A stretch of DNA of 64,000 nucleotides, taken from positions 88,562,785-88,626,784 of the forward strand of contig OX328126.1 of NCBI GenBank assembly GCA_946811695.1, written 5' to 3'. This DNA is from Gonocerus acuteangulatus. Its lineage: Eukaryota > Arthropoda > Insecta > Hemiptera > Coreidae. The notes below the pieces were generated by a model that was given only the letters and a program-made list of their open reading frames with translations, was not told the origin of the DNA and did not search any database. Position numbers and translations under genes: made by a program. Below, piece by piece: positions 1-10,998 of this stretch; within the stretch, counting starts at the first letter, position 1; each line of letters starts with the position of its first letter.

Positions 1-376
1 GAGTAAATAAACAGTGTAGTGGAAAAGATTGTCTCGTTCCAACATGAAAGGTAGCCACTACTACAGGGAAGTTACATCTAACGTTGTAGCTTCAGTTTTT
101 CCAGCTACCACTCCATCTAGGGTAGCTGTAACTACGTAGTGGCCTATCTTTAATCACATTGATCTGAGTTATCACATGGAGCTAACACTACATCATAGTG
201 TCTGCTTAGTAGTCACTTCGTCTTTACCTCACCACCCTATACGACACAAGCTAAAACTCACGAAATATTTTATCTTCTAGTGACTGATCAGGGTCCCCGC
301 CTAAATGGGCGTATTACAGACTACACAATCTTCCTAGTGTTTATTCCATATGGTCCAGGCCCTTGTGGCCTGTTAC

Positions 377-380
<4 letters not shown>
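1..380. other. repeat-like region, unassigned
   Basis: No coding signal. The segment 330-380 (CATATGGTCCAGGCCCTTGT, GGCCTGTTAC) resembles 35855-35890, so it is part of a dispersed repeat. Confidence 0.4.
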
Positions 381-408
<28 letters not shown>

Positions 409-524
409 ATTTAACGGCGCATCAACTATTTGGCTATTAGCGCTGGGCTATCTACACGCCTGACGTTGCTTAACTTTGGTGATCTGCGGGAACCGATGCA
501 TTCAACGTGGCTATGGCCGTTGGC
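381..524 (-). mobile_element. 5S rRNA-derived SINE, internally deleted
   Basis: On the minus strand the 5S head (GCCAACGGCCATAGCCACG, AAGTTAAGCAACGTC) runs only to GGCGT. It then jumps directly to the tail GTAGATAGCCCAGCGCTAAT and ATGCGCCGTT plus poly-A. The 3' half of the 5S part and the linker are missing relative to the copy at 23974. Confidence 0.85.
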
Positions 525-612
525 AAGACTGATTTATTGTTGTTCTAATTGCGTAGACATAAATAGTGGTGGAAAATGAAGAATTATTTCTAGAGATAGT
601 AAGATTAAGTAC

Positions 613-800
613 CTGTCTGAAAGTAAACAACGGCTTATCTCGAGAGCTTGGAGAATACACAGTTCCAAATGAGTTTGAGCTCGGAGAGCCAGCAGAATCA
701 GATGAGGAATCTCCTTGTACTTCTTGGTTTGGGTTGAAGTGGAGTTGTCGACGACGATACAATCGTCTGATTTCTTCTCTAATACTTGCAGCCATCATTT
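613..800 (-). CDS. akirin: akirin coding exon 2
   Basis: 188 nt, entered in phase 1 and left in phase 0. It encodes the conserved helical IREEIRRLYRRRQLHF segment and the DKPLFTFRQ stretch. The open frame continues past the donor at 612 for about 30 codons without akirin similarity, which supports splicing at CAG/GTACTT. Confidence 0.85.
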
Positions 801-948
801 CTTTAAAAAAAATAATGGTAATCAAAAAATTAATGTTGTGATTGAATTTATCAGAATAATTCAATTTTTGAAAAAGCTTTCAGGACTTCTTTGAATGAAT
901 ATAACTGAAAAAAAATTGAATTGAAAGTACCAAACTTAAGTGCCATTC

Positions 949-1016
<68 letters not shown>

Positions 1017-1946
1017 TTTCGATATTCATTTAAATTTTAACGCCCATTTATTATTAACAACTAATTTTAGGACAGGTTACTTATAGGTCGCCACCCTTTT
1101 CTAACCAGGATAGGGATGATGCCTTTTTTTTCTAAAGAAAAGCCACCACACCCAGTGGGAATCCCCACAACCTTAGCCATGAAGTGCATATGCCTTAGCA
1201 TTCATGGCCACCCGGCTCTGAGACATAAATAAAAATCATGAAGTTTTATTGAGAAGCTAAAACATTATAATTTAGCATCTTTAAAAATTAAATATTTAAG
1301 GTATCATATTATTATTTTTAAAAATTGACATCTAAATTTTTTAACAATTGAAATATTCAGAAGGATGAAAGTAAGTCCGAAATTTCCACAGATGTTTTCC
1401 ACCATCCAGCAATTCAATAATTGAAATATTATTCCTGAAGGAGATGTAACAAGTTCAAAACTTCTCGGTGTCATGAATTGGAGATTGATTATCTTTCTAG
1501 GGTTACTTAATGTTTAAAGCATAATATTCCCAATGTCGTTTGTATTCCTTTTAAAAAATTGACTGCCTTTAGGCGTAGTACAGGAATACTTCAGGGCTAC
1601 ACAGTTTTGTGTTGTCAAAAAAAAAAAAAAAAAAAAAATTAAAATCAAGTTTAAGTCATTTCATTCAATTTTACGTCTGGTTGCAATAAATATTGGAATT
1701 TCAATTTAAAAGCGTTAAAACCATGTTGTCATGTTACTCTGAGTTATGTAATTCAGTGGTCTTTAAGAGCTCAATATTGGTGAATTCCCTGGAAGATCCA
1801 CTATCTATTGTTTCGTATAATCAAACGACCTCCATGAAAATTATGAAATCATTCATGATTTCCGAAAACTTGTTTTTTTTTTTATGTAACTCTTGTACAT
1901 TTCCTTATTGTCTACTTCCATTCAATAAGGATCTAGAGAACCATAG

Positions 1947-1977
<31 letters not shown>

Positions 1978-2598
1978 AAGCAAAGGCTCGGTAGGCGTGA
2001 GCACTCAAAAAATGCCAAAGGTCCTGGGTTCGATTCTCACTAGGGGTGGTGGCTTTTCTTAGGAAAAAAGAAGGCATCAGCTTCGGGAGATTAAGCTACG
2101 GGAGATTAAGTCCACAATCTCGGCATGGAAAACCTCATCTCAAAACACAAGGCGAGATGAGGTGGTTCTGTCGAGAACAAGAATTGGACACACCAATCTT
2201 ACCCATGCTTACATATTTAAAAGAGAGTCCAGGCCTGAATGTTCTGTTTGTGGTGAGGATATGTATATTAAACATATTTTCACCGAATGTAGAGCCTACG
2301 AAGCCACTCGAAACGAAATGGGGATTCATGGTACTCTCTGTGATATACTTGGGAGACGACCATGAGTTAACCCAGCGAGTGTTGAATTTCTTAAGAGCTA
2401 CAGATCTCTATGATAAAATATAATTCATTTAATTAACAAATAATGTAATTTGGACGCCTGAAGTTTTTTATCCCCGATTTTCTATACTTGAGTATTTGTA
2501 TTTTTTTTTTTTTTTTGCTTGTGCATATGTGAAGGTTTGAAAGTATATGAGTTTTATTACAATATTTATTTCATTTCTGTCTAAATTATAGGTACCTG

Positions 2599-2658
<60 letters not shown>

Positions 2659-5600
2659 ATATATGTTCGTGTGTGTGTCTATGTATATAAATATTTTTAT
2701 GATCTGATTGCTGGCCTTGAATTTTCATTTTGGGTAATTATTACTTTCTAATAAAATTAAATAGGCAGCAATGACCTGTGTGGTTGAATTGCCTTTAAAA
2801 ATCAAAATAAAAAAAAAAAAAAGAAGAAGGCATCAGCCCTATCCTGGCTAGAAAAGGGTGGTGACCTATAGATAACCCCTCCTAAAATTCTTAATTAATA
2901 ATAATGGATGTTAAAATTTAAATAAATATCAGACAACGTTGAAAAGCATCTTACATAGAAAGATCGGTTATTTATAATTAATTTGGTTTAGAGCCTTCTG
3001 CTCAAATTCAGGAACATAAATATGCTTTAGGTCCACCCGACAAACTTATATAATGTACTGTATAACATACAGTCATATTTTTCGTACATGGCCACCGTGC
3101 ATGCGCGAACGCCAGCAGATACTTATTTGTAACACTTTTTTTTTATCGTTATTTCTCAGTTTAGTCATTGCTAAAGCATATTTATGCTAATATATATCCT
3201 CAGCTACTTTACTTGGATTAGGAATCATATCATATGTTATTTGAAGCTCTTTTTTGAAGCGAATACAAATGCTTCTCACAGATGGATTCAAATGTTCGAG
3301 GATATGGTGAACACTCTTCAAAAGTAATGCCATGTTTGACATTAAGATTTTGAATTTATCACGTAATCAGGGTGTCTACTACTTTTGTGAAAGCCAGTTA
3401 CATGACTTGAAATGCAAATTTTATCCCAATTAATAAGAAAATAATTTCACTTAAGAGGGAAAAGCCTTAACAATTAACTTAAAAGTATTTGTAACCTTTC
3501 ATAGATTACCGTGATATCTATAAACTCACAATTTTGCATACATTTAAAACAATTATTAAAACCTTATAAAATGTACACCATATGTTATAGAGGATGGTTA
3601 ACATTAATTTTAAAAGTGAAGAAACAACAAAACTAAAAATTGTGGAACGACTACGTAATTACCAGCCTCAAAAATATTGAACGACGGTAGCAGAATTACA
3701 AATTTCTAAAAATATTACCAACTAAACATTTATTGTCAATGTGCATAACTTATTACACTAAAGTGTATACAAACTCAATGTTTAAGTCTGCATGAAAAAT
3801 TCTGAATATTAAAAAAATGTGTAAATGTGAACAGCCACACCCAGAGACAAAAAAAAAAAAAACCCTGCACTTTTTGTTTAAGCCCAAAACTCATAATTTA
3901 GGATATTTTAGACTATAAAATTTGTTTTCATGTTGTTAACCAAAATAAACGACTACTTCCTGGGTAATGCCTTCAAGTGCATAAAAATACCAATTGTTTG
4001 AGACCTTAACGAACCCCAATGGTCCATTTGGAGCGAAGTTACAGCCCTTTAAATATATGACTTTTCTAAAAAAATTGTGTTTTTGCTATATTTAATATGT
4101 TTTCTAATGCATACAATCTTTGAGCTTTTACACAAAAATTGACATAAGGCATTCGGGGTTAATTCTTGATCTGACGCAATCCTTAAAATCCCAAAATACA
4201 ACCCTTAAAAAATTTCCCAATATTTTATTTGCGCAAAGTATAAATTAAAAAAACGATCTAAAATAAATTAATTAAGCTTTCATTTTTGAACTATTTTTTT
4301 TTATAATTAGTGTACATGTTAATTAAAGTGTCCTCTACGCATTGGAAAAAGATAGGACTTTCCAAGCGGTAGTCGTTTTCGAGATATTGAGCATCAAAGC
4401 TCCTCTTATTAACATGGGAAACAAAGGCATGGCATTCATGTTTACTTAATAAAAAAGCGAGTTTGCTTACCATTTGTCTGGAAACTAGTATATGATACAT
4501 AATAGCAAACGTAATCTTGCTGACAGAAGTTTAAATAGGGCAAGCGGTACCTTTTTTTCGGTATGTAAACACTCAAAGTCTCAATTCCGTGTTATTGGTA
4601 TATCTCATTCACTACATTTTACTGCTGGCAAAGATACAGATAAGGGATGAATACAGCAACAAAAGAAACGGTAAAACTGAAGGAGAGCGTCCTCAGCTAC
4701 GATTTTCTTCAAAGTTTGCACTATAACGTATTTTGATGCACTAAACACGAATCCGTTGAAAAAAAAAAAAACCCCGCTCTCAACTAGGAAAGAAGTTATT
4801 AAGCACTAAAGTTCACTGTTATGAAGGTTATAAAAGGCAGGGTAAACAGCTTATATGTAAACACGCGCATGCGCAATAGTCCTTAATGACGAAGTGTAAT
4901 TGAAATTTAGACTCACCTGTGGTAGCTGACTTGGTCGTAAACTGTCGCTTTTGGGCATACGTGCTATGCATTTCCGCTCGCTCAAGAAAACATCAAAACC
5001 CCTAGTCAATCCAACTCGCAGAAATGAAAAGAATTCTATGCCCAAAAGTCATCCAAGGCATTCTTCCCTAACCTTCGTAACAGTGAACTTTTTTTTTTAA
5101 ATAACTTCTTTCCTAGTTGAGAGCGGGTTTTTTTTTTTTCAACGGATTCGTGTTTAGTGCATCAAAATACGTTATAGTGCAAACTTTGAAGAAAATCGTA
5201 GCTGAGGACGCTCTCCTTCAGATTTACCAAAGAAACTATGAAAGCCATAGCTGTACTATGAAAAAAATAAAATAAAGTGGGTGGGAATAAAGCCCCACTT
5301 CTAAGATAGTTAATACCCTGCAGTAGTTCTCAATTTAGAGCGTTCCAAAGAATCTCTATTTTAAGATATTATTTGGTGATATCATGGAAGAGAACTGTCT
5401 TACTCATATCAATGCACAAAGAAATCCCCATTAACAGGTCAAAAATATGTCACAATGTATGACAAAGAGAGGAGTGAAATATACCAGCTATACTAATAAC
5501 ACGGAATTGAGACTTCCACGAACGTTAACATTTAAATAAATAAAAAAGCTAAGTCTTTTATTTTTAAATTTGTTTATAATGTTATGAAAATTTAGTAGTT

Positions 5601-6292
5601 ATTCTTGAGAGACTGTCCCAGAATAAAGCGTTTTTTTTATTTAATTTCAGACTTATTTTATGATTACAAAAAAAAAAAAAATTAAAATGAATTAATTCTT
5701 TCAAAATTTTGAGTAATAAAAATGTAAATAATTGCATACAAATGAAACATTCCAGTTTCTCTCAGGTCTTACAGAGCTACTAGCTTGGAAATTATTAATA
5801 AAATAATCATTTAAGGATTTCTAAATTTTTATTTCTAAAATGAACTTCCAAAAAGGAGAAAAATGTATCTCTTTTTTTACCATTACCAAAACTGTCTTTG
5901 TCCAATAGAATCTAAAAAATAACCAACACAACATTGACATATTTTAATAATTTAAAAGGAAGATAAACTAAATTTTTTACGCATCCATAAGTCTCTTTGA
6001 AGACCATTTTTTGTGATGCCCTACATTGTTTTTACTTGCAATCAAATAATTTAAATATCTTTTTATAATCCTTAAACAATTAATAATAGCTTTTAAGGGG
6101 CCTTGTGGCAGTGAGTGCTCAGGCATATGCACTCCGTGCCTAAGGTCGTGGTTTCGATTCTCAATAGGGTTGGTGGCTTTTCTTTAGAAAAAATCAAAGG
6201 CATCAGCCAATCCTGGCTAGAAAAGGGTGGTAACCTATAGTTAACCCGTCCTAAAATTCTGAGTTAATTAAAAATGGATGTTAAAACTTAAA

Positions 6293-6343
<51 letters not shown>

Positions 6344-7427
6344 TTTATAAACACGAATCACATGAAACCGGAAATATTTGAACAAATAAATTTTAAAATA
6401 CAAGGAAAAAATCTTTAATCATTTAGGATTATTTAATCAATTCTACACATACAAATTGTCTAGACCAAAAACAGAACTAATAATTGTAACTTATGAAAGT
6501 TAATTATTGAAATCTACAGGTTCAGAGAATATCATTTATAACCATGCAGGTGGTATTTAGCAGAGGAGTCACAATGGCACAAATATTCCATTGACATTAA
6601 TATTCATACTTCACTTGAGTCTAGTAAATAAGAATGAGCAATCAGAAGAAAATGTGTTGAATTTGTAGTGTAAATAGCTAAGAACACAAGAATGTTTAAT
6701 TTATTAAACGGTTTAATATATCATCCTTTCTTTAAAATGTAGAGATGACAAAGGCATTTATAAGGAGAAACATAATAAAAGAAATGAATAATCTACATGC
6801 TATCTAAGCATGACTAATATTTCAGATAAAAGACTCAATGCATAATGTATACATTACTTAACAAGCTTTACTTTTATTCCAAATTAAAAATTCAATTGTC
6901 AAAATTTATTAAAACAAGTAGGCTCATTAAAACATTTATAAGGTTAAAAAATGTATACTATTTCATTCTATAACTTTGCATTAAAATAAAAGTTTCAATA
7001 ATAAAAATGGTTAACTCAAAATTAATTTAAATTAAAAGTATAAAAAGGTTTGGGAACACTTACACAATGATTGAAAACATAACTATCTACTACAAAGAAA
7101 AGTTTTTAATAAAAAAAAAAGATGAGCCTTAAAAGTTAATTGAGAAAGTCAATAAATGATGAATTATAGTAGCGAAATAAATTAAAATACAAATAAAAAC
7201 TGCTTCATGGAAATGTTGCAATATTATCCTACATAAGTAATTATACCTGGGGTCATCTTCGGGCACAATTCTTGAAATGGAGATGGGTTTCCTTCGTTTC
7301 TTGATGATGCGGGAGGTGAACTGGATGGTGATATATTCATTGGAATACATCTCTGCCTTTTGGAAGGCCTTCCGTGGATGTGGACTGGGTCGAAATCAAG
7401 AGACCTTTTCAGGGTAGCGCAAGCCAT
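613..7427 (-). CDS. akirin: akirin, 5' two coding exons (gene partial, 3' end outside window)
   Basis: Akirin is a small nuclear protein that links transcription factors (NF-kappaB/Relish, Twist) to SWI/SNF chromatin remodellers. Two exons read on the minus strand: exon 1, 7427-7247 (ATG at 7427, 60 codons plus 1 nt, donor GTATAA), and exon 2, 800-613 (acceptor TTTAAAG, donor CAG/GTACTT). They join in frame as ...KMTP-E-MMAASIREEIRR. Exon 1 opens with the hallmark MACATLKRSLDFDP followed by a basic PSKRQR nuclear signal (residues about 21-26). Exon 2 carries IREEIRRLYRRRQLHF, a Ser/Pro/Asp linker, and ends at PLFTFRQ, where akirins continue into the conserved VG-ICER helix. That last part (about 60-80 residues) was not found in 1-612, so it must lie left of the window. 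The intron is about 6.4 kb and full of repeats. Identity is confident; the exon 2 acceptor is chosen by phase and family fit. Confidence 0.88.
1019..1217 (-). mobile_element. tRNA(Leu/Ser-like)-headed SINE
   Basis: Minus-strand member of the most abundant SINE here. Head GGCCATGAATGCTAAGGC, degraded B box, spacer with TTCTTTAGAAAA, GGCATCATCCCTATCC, AAAAGGGTGGCGACCTATA and a tail ending GTTAAAATTTAAAT. The poly-A tract at 957-1012 lies just beyond. Confidence 0.8.
1974..2081 (+). mobile_element. tRNA-headed SINE, 5' part, interrupted by a LINE
   Basis: Head (GGTAGGCGTGAGCACTC, TGGGTTCGATTCTCACTAGG) through AAGAAGGCATCAGC. The rest resumes at 2824 after a 742-bp insertion. Confidence 0.82.
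2082..2823 (+). mobile_element. 5'-truncated LINE 3' end inserted in a SINE
   Basis: Contains a short coding remnant (about 2162-2365) with LSRTRIGHTNLTHAYIFKRE and CSVCGEDMYIKHIFTEC, the C-terminal zinc-knuckle (C-x2-C-x7-H-x4-C) of RNase H-bearing LINEs. A 3' UTR with a (GT)n run and a terminal A-tract follow. The 14-bp duplication AAGAAGGCATCAGC flanks it (2068-2081 and 2824-2837). Confidence 0.8.
2600..2649 (+). repeat. (GT)n microsatellite
   Basis: About 25 GT units within the LINE 3' region. Confidence 0.95.
2824..2932 (+). mobile_element. tRNA-headed SINE, 3' part
   Basis: Continuation of the SINE at 1974: CATCAGCCCTATCCTGGCTA, AAAAGGGTGGTGACCTATAG and TGGATGTTAAAATTTAAAT. Confidence 0.82.
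2975..3200 (-). mobile_element. fragment of the same pogo-type element
   Basis: On the minus strand it matches the right interior of 48208-49018: GCATGCACGGTGGCCATGTA, CCTGAATTTGAGCAGAAGGC. The terminal repeats are missing. Confidence 0.65.
3201..4576. other. akirin intron, dispersed repeat
   Basis: AT-rich, non-coding. 3369-3720 (GGGTGTCTACTACTTTTGTG, AAATATTGAACGACGGTAGC) is the inverted counterpart of 28060-28395 in SEC63 intron 9, so both are copies of one repeat. Confidence 0.5.
4577..5514. mobile_element. foldback element with long near-identical arms
   Basis: Outer inverted ends AGTCTCAATTCCGTGTTATT. Inner arms 4677-4831 and about 5070-5225 are near-identical reverse complements (for example GGAGAGCGTCCTCAGCTACG). 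The spacer (4832-5069) is unique. The right arm carries about 250 bp absent from the left. Confidence 0.8.
6096..6299 (+). mobile_element. tRNA-headed SINE
   Basis: Head GGCAGTGAGTGCTCAGGC with A and B boxes (GTGGTTTCGATTCTCA), then the spacer, AAAAGGGTGGTAACCTATAG and a tail that runs into a (TA)n microsatellite. Confidence 0.82.
6298..6339 (+). repeat. (TA)n microsatellite
   Basis: About 20 TA units at the tail of a SINE. Confidence 0.95.
7247..7427 (-). CDS. akirin: akirin coding exon 1
   Basis: This exon carries the start codon and the N-terminal akirin signature (MACATLKR) with the basic PSKRQR nuclear-localisation patch and a Ser/Pro-rich stretch ending NPSPFQELCPKMTP. The donor is CCAG/GTATAA, phase 1. 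An unspliced reading would run on only a few residues to a stop in the intron. Confidence 0.88.
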
Positions 7428-7680
7428 TTTCTTCTTTCAACTCTCAAAACTCCCAAGAGAAACTAAGATCTCCGACAATCCTAGAAATCGAACAGTTGAC
7501 TCTCTTGAAGGGCTTGAACAGTCAAAGGTTTAACCAGTGACTGAATAAGATATGAAATGGAAATACACAATGTAAACTATAAAGGAATGATGTGATGGAA
7601 ATATAGAATCAATATGGCGCTGCCAACAACTAAACAGCCCCAGCCCGACACCTATAGCACTTGGCCTCGCTAGAATCTAC
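7428..7680 (-). promoter_or_regulatory. probable akirin 5' UTR and promoter region
   Basis: About 250 bp upstream of the akirin ATG, more balanced in base composition than the surrounding AT-rich DNA. It includes a GC-richer block at about 7615-7690. I see no convincing TATA box at a set distance. The transcription start cannot be placed from sequence alone. Confidence 0.35.
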
Positions 7681-8849
7681 CGTAATACTCACTGCCTGGA
7701 TGATATCCTCTTTTTCAAGATCTATAAATTATTTTTACAACAAATAATGTCCAAGTAATTAAAAAGAACAGTTTAAAATTGCTAAAATTTCTTTAAACAT
7801 GTGATATTATTAGTAATGAATGAGAAAACCTCAACAAATTTGAAACAAATAAATTTTATACACATATACTTAATACAATTTGCGTGAAAATAAAATCTTA
7901 CTAATTTAACTTGCAACAAAAAATTCATAAAGAAAGGTAGAATATTATGTATCATAAGTAATAACAATTTAGAGCATTTTTCGTAAACAAAAAATACAAT
8001 GTTTTGATAGGAGGATGAATCTTAAAAGAACAAAACATCAAACTTAAACTGTAACACATTATTAATTGAAAATTAGCTTTATTGACAACTAATACAATTT
8101 AATAATAATATTCTTAGATGACAGAATTTAAAATATGATGCGGGAGCAGTTTGTATATTTTTAGCACATTAATAAAACGAATGCCGGTTCCTTCGGTAAA
8201 TCGTATTTGGTACAATATATTAAATTTGTTGTAAAGAAAGTTTGTCAGAAATAAAATATTTATTTTTAGCTGCTAAGAATGCGTAAAATGTCCACCGTAG
8301 CCTAGTAAGTAAAACTCGCCTTTTAAAGAAAATAATCTCAGTGTTTACAACGATAAAATTTATTTCTCGATTTTATTCGTAATAGTAGGTAATGATCAAT
8401 TTAAAATTTGTATTAATAAAAAAAATTCATGCTTACAATGGCTGTATTTTACTTTTGGTAAAAGTCAATTTTAGGTTCTGTTTACTTATTCTAATCTAGC
8501 TGGGCCATCTAGTGCAATGAAAGGAACAGGTTTAGCTACTATTTAATAAATTAAAAATCTTGCCTGTGATATTATTGAAAATTAAAAAAAAAAAATCAGT
8601 ATTTTTGGTTAAAGCAAAATTTTTCTTTGATATCTTCATTTTAGCAGCCTACATTAAATGTATGCTTTCTGCAACTGAATAAAATTGAGGAGTATTAGAT
8701 AAATAATTTCATCTAAAAAAAACTAAAATTATGAGTTGTATTAAGGCATTCTTGCTTTAAGATTGTATCTAAATTATTCACAAACTAAACCTCATTTAGA
8801 GTTTATGAATTATCCTGCCTTTACCAATAAAACTTAAATTTAAGTCAAA
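7681..8849. other. intergenic AT-rich DNA
   Basis: No coding frame or repeat that I can assign. Confidence 0.5.
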
Positions 8850-9064
8850 TTGACCTGACCACTCAACAAATCATGAAGATTCTTACCTGGATTTAATGTT
8901 TACTATTAAAATTTATGGACTTTAATATGAAATTTTACAATTATAATAGACCTTAACACGTCTCAATTTAAGATTGCAGATGATGAATTTAAACATGTTT
9001 GAAACATCGTAAATATAAGTTAGTATTTTAAGCAATTTTGAAGAGCAACTCATGCCAGTTACTT
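8850..9064. mobile_element. single arm of the same palindromic MITE
   Basis: Matches the right arm of 50940-51382 (TCTTACCTGGATTTAATGTT, AGAGCAACTCATGCCAGTTA) with many changes; no second arm. Confidence 0.65.
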
Positions 9065-9255
9065 CAATATACCTGTAATGTTTACCCTTCTAGGATTGTG
9101 GGTTCGATGCTCACTAGAAGTAGCAGCATTTCTTTTGAAAAAAATGAATGATATCAGCCCTATCCTAACTATAAAAGGGTGATAGCCTGTAGATAGCAAA
9201 TTCCAGAAATCTCTTATTAATAAAGGGATGTAAAAATTGAAATAAATAAAGTTTA
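9064..9255 (+). mobile_element. tRNA-headed SINE, diverged
   Basis: TGTGGGTTCGATGCTCACTA B box, ATATCAGCCCTATCCTAAC, AAAAGGGTGATAGCCTGTAG, tail AAAATTGAAATAAATAAA. Directly abuts a foldback-arm copy on its left. Confidence 0.75.
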
Positions 9256-10207
9256 GCCTGTGAGGGGAAATGAAAAGCATTTATCCTTGAAAAAGTCTGA
9301 AGATGAGATTGCTTGTGTTTATTACCCTTCGAAAAATTACTCTCACAACCGACAAGAACAAAATTAGTGCTACAGTTTCCTTCGTTATTTATTAGATTAG
9401 TAACAAAACAATTCCCATATAAAAGAACCAAACTTCATGTGTAATATTTCTGCTCACTCCTTAGCAAAAACCAAATGTTATGAATTTTCGGATAGCCAAC
9501 TAACTTTATTTTACAAAAATGTTATTCACAATAAAAAAAGGTTTATAATTTTTAGGTAATGTATTCATTTTACATTTGATGATTAATCTACATAAAAACT
9601 TCAGTCATTATGTAGTTGGTTACTTGAACATTCAATAATTTTATATATTGATTTTTACATCGTTTGAAAGACTAATTATAAAAGTTTATTTTTTTGTAAT
9701 TTCTAATAAGAGCAAATTTTGTGTTCTAAAACATGATGATTTTTGTCTCTATAGTGATCTGTTAACTTTTATTATGCAGAACTGGTGAACTTGATGATAA
9801 TGCAAAAAAAAGTTTATTCCGGAAGATAATCTTTGTTATCGTCAGTGTTCATTAATGGAATTTATATTCCAAATACCAAAACTTTGCTAACTTTAAAAAT
9901 GGAAAATTTCAGATTTTGATGGCTTGTAATTCTCTAAAAGAATTGGATGTACAAACAATTTCAACCCTGAGCAGTGTTTCTCATAAGAGTGCTTCAAAAT
10001 TCGAAACTTTCCAATAGATCCAAATTTTGGAACCTTTTGTCTTTGGTTAGTCAAATTTGATTGTTTTGCTGACAAACCCTCTTTACTTTATTTTACTGCT
10101 GTAAAAATGTCTTCTTTAGTATTTATCTATAAGTCAAGTTAAGGTACTTTGAAATGCCCATTTTTTTTTTTTTTTTAAATGAGCATCTATAAAGAATATG
10201 ACATTAA

Positions 10208-10414
10208 ATATTTTATTTAAATTTTAATGTCCATTTATTTTTGACAAGGAATTTTAGGATGGGATATATATAGGTCACCACCCTTTTCTAGCCAGGGTAG
10301 AGCTGATGCCTTTTTTTTTTTTTAATAGAATAGGCACCACCCCTAGTGGGAATTGAACGCATGACCTTAGCCACAGAGTGCATACGCCTTAGCACTCATG
10401 GCCACCACGCCTGA
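10208..10414 (-). mobile_element. tRNA-headed SINE
   Basis: Minus-strand copy with tail, AAAGGGTGGTGACCTATATA block, GGCATCAGC and a head with TGCGTTCAATTCCCACTAGG. Confidence 0.8.
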
Positions 10415-10935
10415 CCTTAAATAAATGAACACCATATATTGCAAACATATATTGCAGATTTATTTAGCAAGAAAGCTGAAAATGAGAAAGTAAGCTGCTT
10501 AGCCAATGATGGATCCACAATCTGGGTCATAAATCATCAGGATTACTCAGAAATTATCTTAGATTCAACTATGAGATTATAGTGAGGTATAGATAGTTAG
10601 CCGTCGAGGTGATAAGCAGCCAGGGAATAGTTGGGGTTCGGCTAGGAAAACAATTTTTCCAGCTGTCAATACAATTTTTGTAAAAATCTATATTCAGGAC
10701 GTTTTGGTTACTCTTTGGTAGCCTTCGACAGCTAACAGACAAACACAAATGTACAATTAATAAATAGAATAATAAAACCAATAAAAAGTATGATAGATTT
10801 AAAAATAAAAATTGCTTAAAAGAACATTTCTTGTTAATAAAAATAAGTAATAGAACATTATAAAAAGATAAGTGAACAATAGTTACTTACTTACATAACT
10901 ATTGTACAGTTAACAACCACTTACTCTTGACATCA

Positions 10936-10998
10936 TAAAAGGGTGGCAACCTGTAGACAGCCCGGCATTAATAGCCTTCGTGTTGATACACCGTTAAA
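10936..10998 (+). mobile_element. 5S-SINE 3' tail fragment
   Basis: Only the body and tail remain (AAAAGGGTGGCAACCTGTAG, GCCCGGCATTAATAGCC, ACACCGTTAAA), matching the 3' portion of the other 5S-headed copies. Confidence 0.6.

Larger units (their letters stand above)
5515..7246. other. akirin intron, otherwise empty
   Basis: AT-rich. Apart from the SINE at 6096-6299 and its TA tract I see nothing recognisable. Confidence 0.5.

Noticed and set aside
566..841. 91-codon open frame on the plus strand
   Set aside because: It is the antisense of akirin exon 2 and has no family features of its own.
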